Assembly: GCA_964608025.1 (NCBI GenBank)
Contig: CAZSLO010000021.1
Coordinates: 12,099 to 76,098, forward strand
Direction of reading: 5' to 3'
Origin: CAZSLO01 sp964608025
Lineage (GTDB): Bacteria; Chloroflexota; Dehalococcoidia; Lucifugimonadales; CAJWER01
DNA length: 64,000 bases
Position numbers and translations under genes: made by a program. The notes under the pieces were generated by a model. That model searched no databases and was not told where the DNA came from. It worked only from the letters and a program-made list of their open reading frames with translations. Each line of letters opens with the position of its first letter. The stretch's first letter is position 1. Shown piece after piece: positions 54,514 to 63,820 of this stretch.

Positions 54514-54741
54514 ATGAACAGGCGAAAGACGAAGAAAATGATTGCCGTTGAGGCTCGGTTTGACCAGGATCTCGAGGATATGTTGCCGCCTCTGGTAACT
54601 GAAAATGGGCTCTCTGCAACAGCCGAAGCCCTTGGTGTAAGTAAGGCAACTCTCGGCTACTGGCTTTTAAAGCTTGGCATCAACGTACAGCGTGTAGCGT
54701 TGGCCCCAGGTGAAACAATAGAAGTCAAGAGAGCCAGCTAA
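54514..54741 (+). CDS. Small helix-turn-helix protein, 75 residues
   Basis: A basic N-terminus (MNRRKTKKM) and a helix-turn-helix at about 32-58 (SATAEALGVSKATLGYWLLK) are visible, with no other domain. The AEALGVSKATLGYWLLKLG core resembles Fis/Homeodomain-like HTH segments in which the second helix reads DNA. AAGGAGGG precedes the ATG and a strong promoter sits 55 bases before the start. A stable hairpin follows the stop codon. It could be a regulator of itself or neighbouring genes; the 41-base-period repeat just upstream is a candidate target. Confidence 0.75.
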   Translation: MNRRKTKKMIAVEARFDQDLEDMLPPLVTENGLSATAEALGVSKATLGYWLLKLGINVQRVALAPGETIEVKRAS

Positions 54742-54765
54742 CCAACTCAGCCACCCAAAGCACAA

Positions 54766-54811
54766 GGCCGGGGCTCTTCGTCACCACCCCAGACGAATTA
54801 AAGCCCCGGCC
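54766..54811. terminator. Strong hairpin terminator after the HTH gene
   Basis: Outer stem GGCCGGGGCT (54766-54775) pairs with AGCCCCGGCC (54802-54811); an inner stem TTCGTC (54777-54782) pairs with GACGAA (54792-54797), closing a 9-base loop. The hairpin is followed by CTAATTTTG, a short T-run. It lies between convergent genes, so it may terminate both the HTH gene and smpB transcripts, though the T-run is only on the plus side. Confidence 0.75.
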
Positions 54812-54856
54812 CTAATTTTGCCTGAGATAGAAACCTCAAAATATCGGCCGATTTAG

Positions 54857-55324
54857 TTAATTTGTTTTATAGCGCTGTCTACCCATCTCCGCACGAGCTT
54901 CTGATTCTCTTTCACGATCTATGATCGATCGCCGCTTGTCGTATTGCCTTCGCCCTCTGGACAATCCCAATTCTACCTTAGCCCGATGCCTCTTAATATA
55001 GAGGCGGAGAGGAACTAATGTTAAACCTCTCTGGTCAATCTGCCTCGCAAGTCTATTCAATTGGTTTTTATGCAATAAAAGCTTGCGTGTGCGGATAGGA
55101 TCATGGTTATTGAGTCCACCAGCTGAATATTGCGCAATATGAGAATTCATTAGCCACAATTCGCCATTATCAAATCGCGCAAAAGCTTCACTGATATTGC
55201 CACGGCCCTCACGAATTGACTTGATTTCTGTACCCAATAAGGCTACACCTGCCTCTATACTCTCAAGAATATCGTAGTCGTAGCGTGCTCTTCGATTCTG
55301 AGCTAATATTTTGATCCCAGCCAT
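54857..55324 (-). CDS. smpB: SsrA-binding protein SmpB
   Basis: 155 residues. ILAQNRRARYDYDILESIEAG, TEIKSIREGRGNISEAFARF, and LVPLRLYIKRHRAKVELGLSRG are diagnostic of SmpB, which carries tmRNA to stalled ribosomes; the C-terminal basic tail (GRRQYDKRRSIIDRE) threads the mRNA channel. It follows the processing-protease gene by 29 bases and is probably co-transcribed with it. The tmRNA gene is not in this window. Confidence 0.96.
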   Translation of the reverse strand: MAGIKILAQNRRARYDYDILESIEAGVALLGTEIKSIREGRGNISEAFARFDNGELWLMNSHIAQYSAGGLNNHDPIRTRKLLLHKNQLNRLARQIDQRGLTLVPLRLYIKRHRAKVELGLSRGRRQYDKRRSIIDRERESEARAEMGRQRYKTN

Positions 55325-55353
55325 GGGGAAGCACTCCGGAAGCTTTAGGGGTT

Positions 55354-56646
55354 CTAAAACTCGTCTACAATTTTCTCAAGCTCTTCTATGGCGCGACGTA
55401 GTTGCATCACATCTTGCTCACGGCTATCTCTATGGGTTATTTCTATGTCAGGAGCTATCCCTTCGCCATGTATAATCCGGCCAGTCGGGGTATGCCAATG
55501 CGCAATTGTGATGTAGAGTCCTCCACCGTTACTAAGAGGTCTCATTATGTTTACACTACCTTTTCCGAAAGAGGTCTCTCCGATTATTGTTGCTCGTCCA
55601 TGATCTTGAAGAGCGCCAGCTAGAACTTCGCTGGAACTTGCACTCCGCGCGTTGATCAATAACACCATGGGGATTTCTTCTGCGATTTGCATTTCAGGAC
55701 GAACTTGCCAGTTCGTCCTTGTACCGTCGCCTTTTTCAACGTAGAGAACCAATTCATCTTCTGGACTCAAAAATAGGCTTGCAATACTTACTACCGAATC
55801 AAGCGTGCCACCATCATTGTCCCGTACATCCAGGATAATACCTTCTGCACCTTCGGCAACCACCTTAAGTATAGTTTCACGAAGGGCATCTGGTGTATTT
55901 GGATAAAATTGACTAATCCTCACATGTGCAAATCTTGCTCCCGGATCGCTTCTCAAATGCACACTGATCAATGGGATTTTATCTCTAACTATCGCGATGA
56001 GTACCGGATCTAGAGCTCCTAGATGTTTGACAAGCAATTCTACGGTGGTGCCTCTTGGTCCACGAATTTTCGACACTGCCTCAAGTAAACTCAGTCCTTC
56101 GAGTTTTTCGCCATCAGCTTCCAGTACGATATCACCGGCCTTGATCCCAGCTGCTTCAGCAGGGCCACCAGGGATAGGGGATATGATTACAAGTTTTCCC
56201 TGACGGTTCATATTTACATGGGCTCCAATTCCCTCAAAATTCCCACGAAACACGTCCTGAAAACTTCCCTGTAGCACTGAAGGACTCAAATAGGAGGTTT
56301 GGGGGTCTCCTAGTGTGGTTAACATTCCCCGAATTGCCCGTTCTGAGAATTGATCACCGTCAAGTTCTGACGGATTTACATAATCCCGCATTAGATGAGA
56401 CCAGGCTTCCCATACGACTCCCAGATCTGAAGGTACAGCGTCAGGACGAACAACAGGGTTATCAGAGGGAACTATTTTGGGAAAACCAGGTGCTTCTGAT
56501 GATTGTTGTTTTTCACCGGCAACTAAAGGAGATCCATTGTCAGAGTTGACTACAGATTCATCACCCGTAGAGCAGCCAACACTAACTCCGAGTACAAAGG
56601 CCAATTGAATAAATAGAAAAACAGCCTGTGTGAACGCTTTATTCAA
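55354..56646 (-). CDS. Carboxy-terminal processing protease (S41 family, lipoprotein)
   Basis: 430 residues. A signal peptide ends in GVSVGCSTG, so the protein is probably lipidated. It has a degenerate N-terminal segment, a PDZ domain (about 140-215, with IPGGPAEAAGIKAGDIVLEADG) and the S41 peptidase domain, whose catalytic Ser is in SASSSEVLAGAL and Lys in GETSFGKGSVN. Such CtpA-like enzymes trim C-termini of exported proteins or process peptidoglycan hydrolases. The RBS GGAGA is a few bases before the ATG at 56646. Confidence 0.88.
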   Translation of the reverse strand: MNKAFTQAVFLFIQLAFVLGVSVGCSTGDESVVNSDNGSPLVAGEKQQSSEAPGFPKIVPSDNPVVRPDAVPSDLGVVWEAWSHLMRDYVNPSELDGDQFSERAIRGMLTTLGDPQTSYLSPSVLQGSFQDVFRGNFEGIGAHVNMNRQGKLVIISPIPGGPAEAAGIKAGDIVLEADGEKLEGLSLLEAVSKIRGPRGTTVELLVKHLGALDPVLIAIVRDKIPLISVHLRSDPGARFAHVRISQFYPNTPDALRETILKVVAEGAEGIILDVRDNDGGTLDSVVSIASLFLSPEDELVLYVEKGDGTRTNWQVRPEMQIAEEIPMVLLINARSASSSEVLAGALQDHGRATIIGETSFGKGSVNIMRPLSNGGGLYITIAHWHTPTGRIIHGEGIAPDIEITHRDSREQDVMQLRRAIEELEKIVDEF

Positions 56647-56993
56647 GAATCTCTCCTTCTAATCTTAATCGGGAGGAATATTAATTCTACCACCTGTGGT
56701 TGTTGATTTTTTCGGATTGTCTGATCGATAGCCCCGCTTAACTATATGATTTCCCACCAATCATTTCCTTTCGGCCAATATATCAAATCCAGTTTCATTA
56801 ACAGACATACACGTCGCCCAAGACTCCTCTTATTCAATTACTGAATTATCTATTCAGGCGTTTTCATTGTATTCAATTGTTTGCATGCACCTTTGCAGTA
56901 GCTTCGGATTTGGTTGTCGAATATTGACCATATAAGCGTAATTGAGATATATTCAGGACATTCAGCTATCAATTATTCTGAAAATATGGAGAA
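56647..56993. promoter_or_regulatory. Divergent intergenic region with promoter 56924-56953
   Basis: This gap separates the divergent protease and TIR-like genes. On the plus strand TTGACC (56924-56929) and TATATT (56948-56953) have an 18-base spacer, and transcription would begin near 56960 with a leader of about 34 bases. On the minus side GGAGAGATTC precedes the protease ATG. The rest is AT-rich with no RNA gene apparent. Confidence 0.5.
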
Positions 56994-58031
56994 ATGACTA
57001 TATTGAACCATGAAAAGCGGCGGCGGCGGCGGCGGGCAAGGTCATATCCCATACACGAGCTCCAGAATTCTTTGGAAGTTGCCTCCGCAATTCACAAAGA
57101 AGGCATTTCGGGTTCGATCAACACGGTCCGTCTGTCCGGAATCCTTAGAACAACACCTGACAGTAGCGCCTACGTCATGCGTTTAACCTCTGCCCGTAAA
57201 TATGGGTTGACAGAAGGCAATTCGCGTTCTGAAAACATAATATTAACTGACCGGGGACGTTCCGCTGTAGCTCCTAGCAGGCCTGAAGAACAGAGGCGAG
57301 CTTTAATAGAAGCAGCCCTGGAACCAAGCCTCTTTTATAAATTCTACGATGCATATGATGGACAAAAGTTGCCAACCGACGAGATGGCAACAAATTTATT
57401 GCAACGGGACTTCGGTATAGGTTCTAGTCTTATTCAAGAATGCCTCGACGTAATCAAGTCTAACGGTTATTTTGTGGGGTTGCTTGGGGAAGTAGGGAGA
57501 GATGTTTACGTTAGCACTAGTGGAGCACATAGTAGTGCCAAGCCTGCCGAACTTTTCCCGGAAAAAGACCCTATAGACCTGGTTACTGAAAGAAAAGTTC
57601 AGTCCAACTCTATTTTTGTTGGACATTTAGGTTGTCCCGATATCATACGGTACATAGAACCGTTTTTATCTTCTTTCGGCATTAGTTTCCATTCTTTTGA
57701 ATTCGGGGTCGCTTTTCCGTTAACGGAAATTGCTTCAATCGAAGTTGCTGCTTGCAATTCTGCAGTAATAGTTTATGCAAAAAACGATAAATTTTCTTTT
57801 GAAAACAGTAATGGTTTTAACAAGTCTCGAGAATCTATGATAAATCTGGTTGGGGCCGTATCAGCTTTGTACGGTAACCGAATCCTCTTATTAAGAGAGA
57901 GAGGCTTAGACCGTCTGTTTCAAGAAGATACTATCCCCACAGTGGAATTCACCGGTACTTCAATGGAAGAACTCGGCTTAGCTCTCCTACAGAGTCTTCA
58001 TTCCATGGATATCATCGAAATCCATGCTTGA
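56994..58031 (+). CDS. Winged-helix plus TIR-like nucleotide-binding domain protein
   Basis: 345 residues. Residues 9-14 are six arginines, encoded by (CGG)6, followed by a region (about 16-180) that looks like two winged-helix segments, with SARKYGLTEGNSRSENIILTD in the first. The C-terminal part (about 200-345) fits the TIR-like fold of predicted nucleotide-binding proteins: SIFVGHLGCPDIIRYIEPFL, SAVIVYAKND, NLVGAVSALYGNRILLLRERG and the closing strand VEFTG. No catalytic Glu of NADases was identified with confidence. ATG at 56994, with GGAG just upstream, is used here; TTG at 57003 is possible. Similar two-part proteins occur in archaea and bacteria of unknown role. Confidence 0.6.
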   Translation: MTILNHEKRRRRRRARSYPIHELQNSLEVASAIHKEGISGSINTVRLSGILRTTPDSSAYVMRLTSARKYGLTEGNSRSENIILTDRGRSAVAPSRPEEQRRALIEAALEPSLFYKFYDAYDGQKLPTDEMATNLLQRDFGIGSSLIQECLDVIKSNGYFVGLLGEVGRDVYVSTSGAHSSAKPAELFPEKDPIDLVTERKVQSNSIFVGHLGCPDIIRYIEPFLSSFGISFHSFEFGVAFPLTEIASIEVAACNSAVIVYAKNDKFSFENSNGFNKSRESMINLVGAVSALYGNRILLLRERGLDRLFQEDTIPTVEFTGTSMEELGLALLQSLHSMDIIEIHA

Positions 58032-58440
58032 ATTTTTCTCCAGGAAACAAACTTCATTTCTTCACATAGTAATAACTTTACATAACATATATAGTGCGAA
58101 CTTAGGTTTGCGGTACTTTGATCTCAATGATTCTTCGGATTCCTCCCTCCCTCTTGCTATAATCTCTATTTAACAGGATCCTAAATCAGACTAAATGCCT
58201 AATATGTAATCCTCAGGGCCATTTTTTTGTTGATTGTGGGTTTTTTGTTTAGTGGTCTTAAAATAAAGCCCAAAATGTTTGAAACCGGCTATCTTAATCT
58301 GTGTCCCCGCCCCAAAGGAGATTTCCAGAGCAGAATAGACTAAAGCCTGTGTCAGTAGTTACATCTCAAAATATTCCCTAGTCTCATCTAAAACTAAGAG
58401 GTTCAATTTGGGAACTATTGAGTCAACACAAAACTTTTTC
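58032..58440. promoter_or_regulatory. Intergenic region between TIR-like gene and hflX
   Basis: A 409-base gap at the 3' ends of two convergent genes. It contains an isolated TATAAT (58158-58163) with no good -35 box, a run of seven T after a GGGCC (58217-58231 area) and another T-rich stretch. A small RNA on the plus strand is conceivable, but no recognised family fits. No protein-coding frame is convincing. Confidence 0.3.
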
Positions 58441-59556
58441 TCAAAAAGAATTAATACAGGACTGTATTTCCTTAAGCAAATCGTCAAGACCATATCCAGA
58501 CAATGCCGATGTTAGAATCGTTCCCATCTCATTAGGAGGAAGTTGTTCTGAGCTAAGAAGATCGGCCTTATTGAGCACCAGGATTCTAGGCTTATTGAGT
58601 AGATCTAGATCACCAAGTATGTTCTCTACAACTTCTGTCTGTGCTGCTGCGTTCGGATTTGTGATATCTACAACTTGGAGGATCACAGAAGATTCATGGG
58701 CTTCTTCAAGAGTGGCTCGAAATGCCGATACAACAGATGGGGGCAATTTTTGTATAAATCCAACTGTGTCTGTCACCAAGGCTGTCTCACCAGAAGGCAA
58801 TCGGATCTTACGAGTAACCGGGTCTAAAGTGGAAAATAGCTTATTCTCAGCAGTGACTTGTGATTTGGTGAGCATATTCAGCAAGCTACTCTTACCTGCA
58901 TTAGTATAGCCTAGAAGACTAATTACCGGGATTCCGCTATTCTTACGATGGGTCCTATACTGGGACCGATGTCTCCTTACTCCATCTAAATCCTTATTAA
59001 TCTTTACTAACCTATTACGTATAAGGCGGCGGTCTGTCTCTATCTGTGTCTCGCCAGGTCCTCTTGTACCAATCCCACCTCGTACACCACCCCGCTGACG
59101 CTCCAAATGTTTCCATTGACCCGCGATTCTTGGTAATAGATATTCATATTGGGCAAGCTCGACTTGTAGTCTTCCTTCATGTGTCTGGGCACGCCTTGCA
59201 AATACGTCGAGTATCAAAGCGGTCCGATCTATTACTCGAGCCCGTCCCAACACTTCTTCAAAATTACGTTGCTGGGAAGGGGTCAATTCATCATCGCAGA
59301 TTACAACATCGAAGTGCCCATCCTGAGCCATTTGACGAAGTTCATGTAACTTCCCTTTTCCAAGATAAGCTTGAGACGGCTTTTTTAATCGTTGTCCAAT
59401 TGATCCAACAACGACCGCACCAGCGCTTTTACTCAGTTCTCCCAATTCGGCAAGCGAATCTTTCAAGCTCCATAATCCTCGCTTACCTTTTACCTCAGTA
59501 CCAACAAGAAATGCTCTCTCTGGCTTGATAGAGGTGGAAAACAGCTTCCGGGCCAC
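58441..59556 (-). CDS. hflX: Ribosome-associated GTPase HflX
   Basis: 371 residues. The HflX N-terminal domain (AGAVVVGSIGQRLKKPSQAYLGKGK) is followed by a helical linker (RLQVELAQYEYLLPRIAGQWKHLERQ) and the GTPase domain with G1 GYTNAGKSS, the switch motif ENKLFSTLDP, G3 DTVGFIQKLP and G4 NKAD. It splits stalled ribosomes and rescues translation under stress. The order with dapL upstream suggests a shared transcript. Slightly short at the N-terminus relative to long forms, which is normal for Chloroflexota-like bacteria. Confidence 0.95.
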   Translation of the reverse strand: MARKLFSTSIKPERAFLVGTEVKGKRGLWSLKDSLAELGELSKSAGAVVVGSIGQRLKKPSQAYLGKGKLHELRQMAQDGHFDVVICDDELTPSQQRNFEEVLGRARVIDRTALILDVFARRAQTHEGRLQVELAQYEYLLPRIAGQWKHLERQRGGVRGGIGTRGPGETQIETDRRLIRNRLVKINKDLDGVRRHRSQYRTHRKNSGIPVISLLGYTNAGKSSLLNMLTKSQVTAENKLFSTLDPVTRKIRLPSGETALVTDTVGFIQKLPPSVVSAFRATLEEAHESSVILQVVDITNPNAAAQTEVVENILGDLDLLNKPRILVLNKADLLSSEQLPPNEMGTILTSALSGYGLDDLLKEIQSCINSF

Positions 59557-59686
59557 TAGTTCTGTACTCCTAACCCATATTTATATCCTCGAGATAGCAA
59601 GCTACTAGACAGAAAAGAGGCGTGAAAACCAAAAGCGTTCATCGTGGTCGATAAACAAGCTTGACATGGCAATCATTGAGCAAAAT

Positions 59687-60865
59687 TCAGGATGATTGGG
59701 GCTCTGGTATATTCCATGTCGCCAAGCGATCAACAGCTTTATCTAGTTGATCATCAGGGACTGTGAGAGAAAGCCTGATGTAACCTTCTCCATACTCTCC
59801 ATATCCCGTACCGGGAGTTACAAAAATATCTTTCTCTTCCAATACGCATTCGGAAAACTCAGCAGACGTGTATCCATCTGGCACGGATGCCCAAACATAG
59901 AGACTGGCCTTAGGAGTTTGAACTCGAAGACCCATGGACTTCAGTACTTCTACTACCTTGTCACGACGTCCTTGATATATCGCGTTGCGCTCTTCAACTG
60001 AGTCCAAAGGTGCTTCTAAAGCTGCGATACCCATTTTCTGGATGGCCTGAGGTACTCCTGAATCCAAATTTGACTTGACCGTCAGTAACTTGTCGACTAG
60101 GTCCGAGTTTCCAACAGCCATCCCAAGTCTCCACCCGGTCATGTTGAAAGTCTTAGACAAAGAGTGGAATTCGATACAGATTTCTTTAGCCCCTTCGACC
60201 TCTAGGAAGCTTGGGGGCTTGTACTCATCATACGCAACGTCGGTATAGCATGCATCGTGCATAATTGCGATATCATAACGCTTTGCAAAGGCGACTATAC
60301 GATTAAAATAGCCTACATCTGCGATCGCTGATGTGGGATTATTTGGGTAATTCAGCCATAAGACAGTGGCATTATAAGCAACATCCTCTGGGATCGCGTC
60401 AATATCAGGGAGCCAATCGTTCTGTTCCGTAAGAGGAAGCACATGGGTTTCCCCTCCTGCAAACAACGTGCCCACCGAATAGACTGGATAACCAGGATCA
60501 GGTATTAATGCAACATCTCCAGGTTCCACGAAAGCCAAAGACGCATGCCCAATACCTTCCTTTGCACCGATTAGCGATATGATTTCTTTTTCAGGATCTA
60601 GCGATACTCCAAATCTCCGTAGGTACCAATCCGCAACAGATTCTCGAAATTCTGGTAATCCTTCGGACTCTGGATAGCGATGATTAGGCGCATCCAATGA
60701 GGCGCCAGTTAATCCATCCAAAATATGCTGTGGTGTGGCAATATCAGGGTCACCGATCCCAAAGCTAATGACTTCTATTCCCTGTGCCTTTTTCTCAGCA
60801 ATCGTGCGGCTAATTTGGACAAAAAGGTATGGCGGTACGGCGGTAACTCTTTTGGCAATCTTCAA
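59687..60865 (-). CDS. dapL: LL-diaminopimelate aminotransferase
   Basis: 392 residues, fold-type I aminotransferase. VISFGIGDPDIATPQHILDGL at the N-terminus, NYPNNPTSA (cofactor/substrate contact), the PLP-binding Lys in HSLSKTFNMTGWRLGMAVG, and GEGYIRLSL near the C-terminus match the DapL/aspartate-type class. It converts tetrahydrodipicolinate directly to LL-diaminopimelate. The neighbour dapF, which makes meso-diaminopimelate, supports DapL over a general aminotransferase. There is no dapD/E in the window. Confidence 0.8.
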   Translation of the reverse strand: MKIAKRVTAVPPYLFVQISRTIAEKKAQGIEVISFGIGDPDIATPQHILDGLTGASLDAPNHRYPESEGLPEFRESVADWYLRRFGVSLDPEKEIISLIGAKEGIGHASLAFVEPGDVALIPDPGYPVYSVGTLFAGGETHVLPLTEQNDWLPDIDAIPEDVAYNATVLWLNYPNNPTSAIADVGYFNRIVAFAKRYDIAIMHDACYTDVAYDEYKPPSFLEVEGAKEICIEFHSLSKTFNMTGWRLGMAVGNSDLVDKLLTVKSNLDSGVPQAIQKMGIAALEAPLDSVEERNAIYQGRRDKVVEVLKSMGLRVQTPKASLYVWASVPDGYTSAEFSECVLEEKDIFVTPGTGYGEYGEGYIRLSLTVPDDQLDKAVDRLATWNIPEPQSS

Positions 60866-60952
60866 TATATTACTCCAGATTTTGTGTTTCGGTTAGGTCA
60901 AATACATATCTGGGAAAAATCGATGAAATGATCCAACCCGATATCCAGTTGA

Positions 60953-61792
60953 TTAATTGGGCCAATTTCCCTCAAAGACTTTCTCAATAGGGCCTTCCAT
61001 AATCACATCACCGTCTCCAGGCCAATTGATATTAAGATCTCCACCTGGCAACGATACTTTGACATCTCCTTTCGTAAGCCGTCTTAGACGTCCTACCGTG
61101 ACAATTGCGCAAGCCCCGGTACCACATGCCTCGGTTAGTCCTGACCCTCTTTCCCATACCCGTGCCTTAACATGATTCTGGTCAATAATGTTAACTATCT
61201 CAAAGTTAACTCTCTCAGGAAACATTGGATGATGTTCTACTTTGGGTCCAATATCATGAAGTGGATATTCGTCTACAGGAGTTTCGATAAATGTTACTGC
61301 ATGTGGGTTTCCCATAGATACACAACTTATGGACATGGATTGGTCATCGATCGTTATATTATGATCCATCAACATAGCAGTTCCCGGCGCAATAACCGGG
61401 ATATCTTCAACAGCCACACTTGGTTCTCCCATGTTAACCGTTGCACCTATTACTTTTTTATTTTCCCAAATCGGAATGACACTCTTGTCTCCAGATGCAG
61501 TTTCAACAATCACTGGGTTTTTATCTTGCGAAACAATCCCAATATCTATAGCAAATCCCACCAGACAACGTATGCCATTGCCACACATCATCCCTTCTGA
61601 TCCATCGGAATTGAACATAGACATCTTCAGATCAGCGTGGTCAGATTCATTGGCCAAAATTAGACCATCAGAACCCACTCCTTTATGTCTGTCGCTTATT
61701 GCAACTGCTATGGTCGACCAATCCTGTTCCTGTCCACGAGCATCTACATATACATAGTCATTACCCGCCCCATGCATTTTGGTGAATCTCAT
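60953..61792 (-). CDS. dapF: Diaminopimelate epimerase DapF
   Basis: 279 residues. FTKMHGAGNDYVYVDA at the N-terminus, MFNSDGSEGMMCGNGIRCL with the first catalytic Cys, and TEACGTGACAIVTVGRL with the second catalytic Cys are diagnostic. It interconverts LL- and meso-diaminopimelate for lysine and peptidoglycan. It lies 87 bases upstream of dapL on the same strand. Confidence 0.96.
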   Translation of the reverse strand: MRFTKMHGAGNDYVYVDARGQEQDWSTIAVAISDRHKGVGSDGLILANESDHADLKMSMFNSDGSEGMMCGNGIRCLVGFAIDIGIVSQDKNPVIVETASGDKSVIPIWENKKVIGATVNMGEPSVAVEDIPVIAPGTAMLMDHNITIDDQSMSISCVSMGNPHAVTFIETPVDEYPLHDIGPKVEHHPMFPERVNFEIVNIIDQNHVKARVWERGSGLTEACGTGACAIVTVGRLRRLTKGDVKVSLPGGDLNINWPGDGDVIMEGPIEKVFEGNWPN

Positions 61793-61895
61793 AAATACCC
61801 CTAATCATATAACCTATAAACGAGTTGGAAGAACATTAATCAGTCCTATAATGATACTAGGCTATAGCTACGGATTGTAGCATAGCTAGAATACC

Positions 61896-62813
61896 CTACC
61901 CGACTATTTGTGTTACAAATTCCCGGGTTTCTTCCAATGCCGAAGCATTAAACCACCGAATCCTACTATCGTCCCTCTTGAACCATGCATATTGCTGGCG
62001 TGCAAACCGATGAGTTTTATTTTTGATCACTCTTATTGCTTCAGGCAACTCAGTTATCCCATTCAGGTAACTACCAAGTTCTTGGTACCCTAGGCTAGAC
62101 ATTGAAGGTAAATCTAAGGAATAACCCTCATCCATTAAATCCTTTACCTCATTAACCCAACCCGAGGCGATCATTGTATCGACTCTTGTATCAATGGCCT
62201 GATATAAATCTTGGCGCTCCAAATGGAGTCCAATTATTGTAGTTTTAAATGGAGGAATCTCCTTGCGACTAGAGGACGGAATATCACCAAAGGTATAGTG
62301 TAGTTCTAGGGCCCGAATCACCCGTCTCAGATTCCTTGGATCTATACGTTTAGCAGAAACCGGGTCAACTCCAAAAAGCTCCCTATAAAGTACTTCCCGA
62401 CCTTCGCGTTTTGCTCGTGTTTCAAGACAGTCTCGTATCTCTGGAGAAGGCGGTACCTCTGGTACTTGCCAACCTTCTAGTAAACCCCAAATATATTGGC
62501 CTGAACCACCTACCAAAATCGGTAGCTTGTGTCGTTGAAGAACATCCGAAATAGCCCGTCTCGCATGTAGAAGATACAAGGCAAGGCTGTAAGGTTCATC
62601 AGGATCTACCAAATCTATTAGGTGATGCCGAACTGCATCCAAATGGTGTTTAGCCGGTTTTGCCGTACCTATGTCCAAGCCCCGATAGATCTGCCTGCTA
62701 TCAGCACTAATTATCTCACCTTGATGTTCAAGAGCTAGGTCTACAGCAAGATTTGATTTACCTACAGCCGTAGGTCCAACGATAGCTATTACTAGGTTAT
62801 GTACATATGACAT
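61896..62813 (-). CDS. miaA: tRNA dimethylallyltransferase MiaA
   Basis: 305 residues. The P-loop is GPTAVGKSNLA, followed by DSRQIYRGLDIGTAKP, and HHLIDLVDPDEPYS; further conserved are GGSGQYIWGLLEGW and RHFARQQYAWFKRD-like RFARQQYAWFKRD near the C-terminus. It attaches dimethylallyl groups to A37 of tRNAs reading UNN codons, giving the substrate for MiaB (29273-30553). It lies 103 bases upstream of dapF. Confidence 0.95.
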   Translation of the reverse strand: MSYVHNLVIAIVGPTAVGKSNLAVDLALEHQGEIISADSRQIYRGLDIGTAKPAKHHLDAVRHHLIDLVDPDEPYSLALYLLHARRAISDVLQRHKLPILVGGSGQYIWGLLEGWQVPEVPPSPEIRDCLETRAKREGREVLYRELFGVDPVSAKRIDPRNLRRVIRALELHYTFGDIPSSSRKEIPPFKTTIIGLHLERQDLYQAIDTRVDTMIASGWVNEVKDLMDEGYSLDLPSMSSLGYQELGSYLNGITELPEAIRVIKNKTHRFARQQYAWFKRDDSRIRWFNASALEETREFVTQIVG

Positions 62814-62938
62814 GTAATCGCTTGTTAAATAAACCTAAGCCACAAATGGTTTCATATTTAGTTAGCCAATCGCTTTCAAATCGAAACCAGATCTCTAATT
62901 TCATAGCTCCAAATAATCAAGACGAAAAGATTAAATAT

Positions 62939-63700
62939 TCACTGGGAGCTAGAATTAGCAGCGTTGCCAACCAATTTTATAAATATCTCTGGCTTCAAGC
63001 TTGCCCCGCCTACCAATGCACCATCTATGTCAGGCTCATTTATGTAATCTGATATGTTTTCATCAGTTACGCTCCCGCCGTATAGAAGACGTAATCCATT
63101 TGCTACATTCCCGAACTGATAGACCAAGATTGATCTAATGTGCGCCATCATATCCTGGGCATCATCCGTCGTGGAAGCTTTACCAGTCCCTATCGCCCAT
63201 ACTGGCTCATATGCTATTGAGATTTGGTCCACGGCAATCACGCCTTTTAATCCACTGGTTACTTGACGTTCTACTACTGCCTTAGCATTTCCAGATTCTC
63301 GGTCTTCTAATCCTTCACCAACGCACATGACCACATTAAGCCCCGCACTTATCCCAGCGGCTACTTTTAGTCGAATCGAGTCATCCGTATCACCAAACAG
63401 TGTCCTACGCTCAGAGTGCCCAAGTATGACGTAATTACAAAATTCGGCGACCATTTCCGGGGATACTGCTCCAGTGAAAGCTCCACTGGTTTCGTGATAC
63501 ATATCTTGAGCACCTACTGAAATACCGGAACCTGCAAGTATCTCCCGTACGGTCGACAGAGCCGTGAAAGATGGACAAATAGTCACTTCTACATCATGTA
63601 AATCTTTTATGCCTGTTTTTATTTGCATAGCCATCTGGGCTGCATCACTGACAGTGGCATTCATCTTCCAATTACCAATGATTGTAGTGATCCTAGTCAT
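62939..63700 (-). CDS. tpiA: Triosephosphate isomerase
   Basis: 253 residues. GNWKMN near the N-terminus holds the substrate Lys; the catalytic His is in ILGHSERR and the catalytic Glu in IAYEPVWAIGTGKAST, the closing loop 6 region. LLYGGSVTDENI and GALVGGASLKPE are the phosphate-binding segments. It interconverts dihydroxyacetone phosphate and glyceraldehyde 3-phosphate. The gene leads the minus-strand housekeeping set ending in hflX, 125 bases before miaA. Confidence 0.97.
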   Translation of the reverse strand: MTRITTIIGNWKMNATVSDAAQMAMQIKTGIKDLHDVEVTICPSFTALSTVREILAGSGISVGAQDMYHETSGAFTGAVSPEMVAEFCNYVILGHSERRTLFGDTDDSIRLKVAAGISAGLNVVMCVGEGLEDRESGNAKAVVERQVTSGLKGVIAVDQISIAYEPVWAIGTGKASTTDDAQDMMAHIRSILVYQFGNVANGLRLLYGGSVTDENISDYINEPDIDGALVGGASLKPEIFIKLVGNAANSSSQ

Positions 63701-63820
63701 ATATTTGTACCTAGTACTGTATTAGCAAGATGAAATTTACCCAGGCCGACAACAAAGAATTTTTTGGGAATTAACACCGAACAGGCGAATCCTAAGACCT
63801 TAAAGCAATAACCCACTTGA

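Noticed and set aside
58158..58240. Small RNA between a TATAAT and a T-run
   Set aside because: No good -35 box, no stable hairpin before the T-run and no match to a known RNA family; kept only as a remark in the gap entry.
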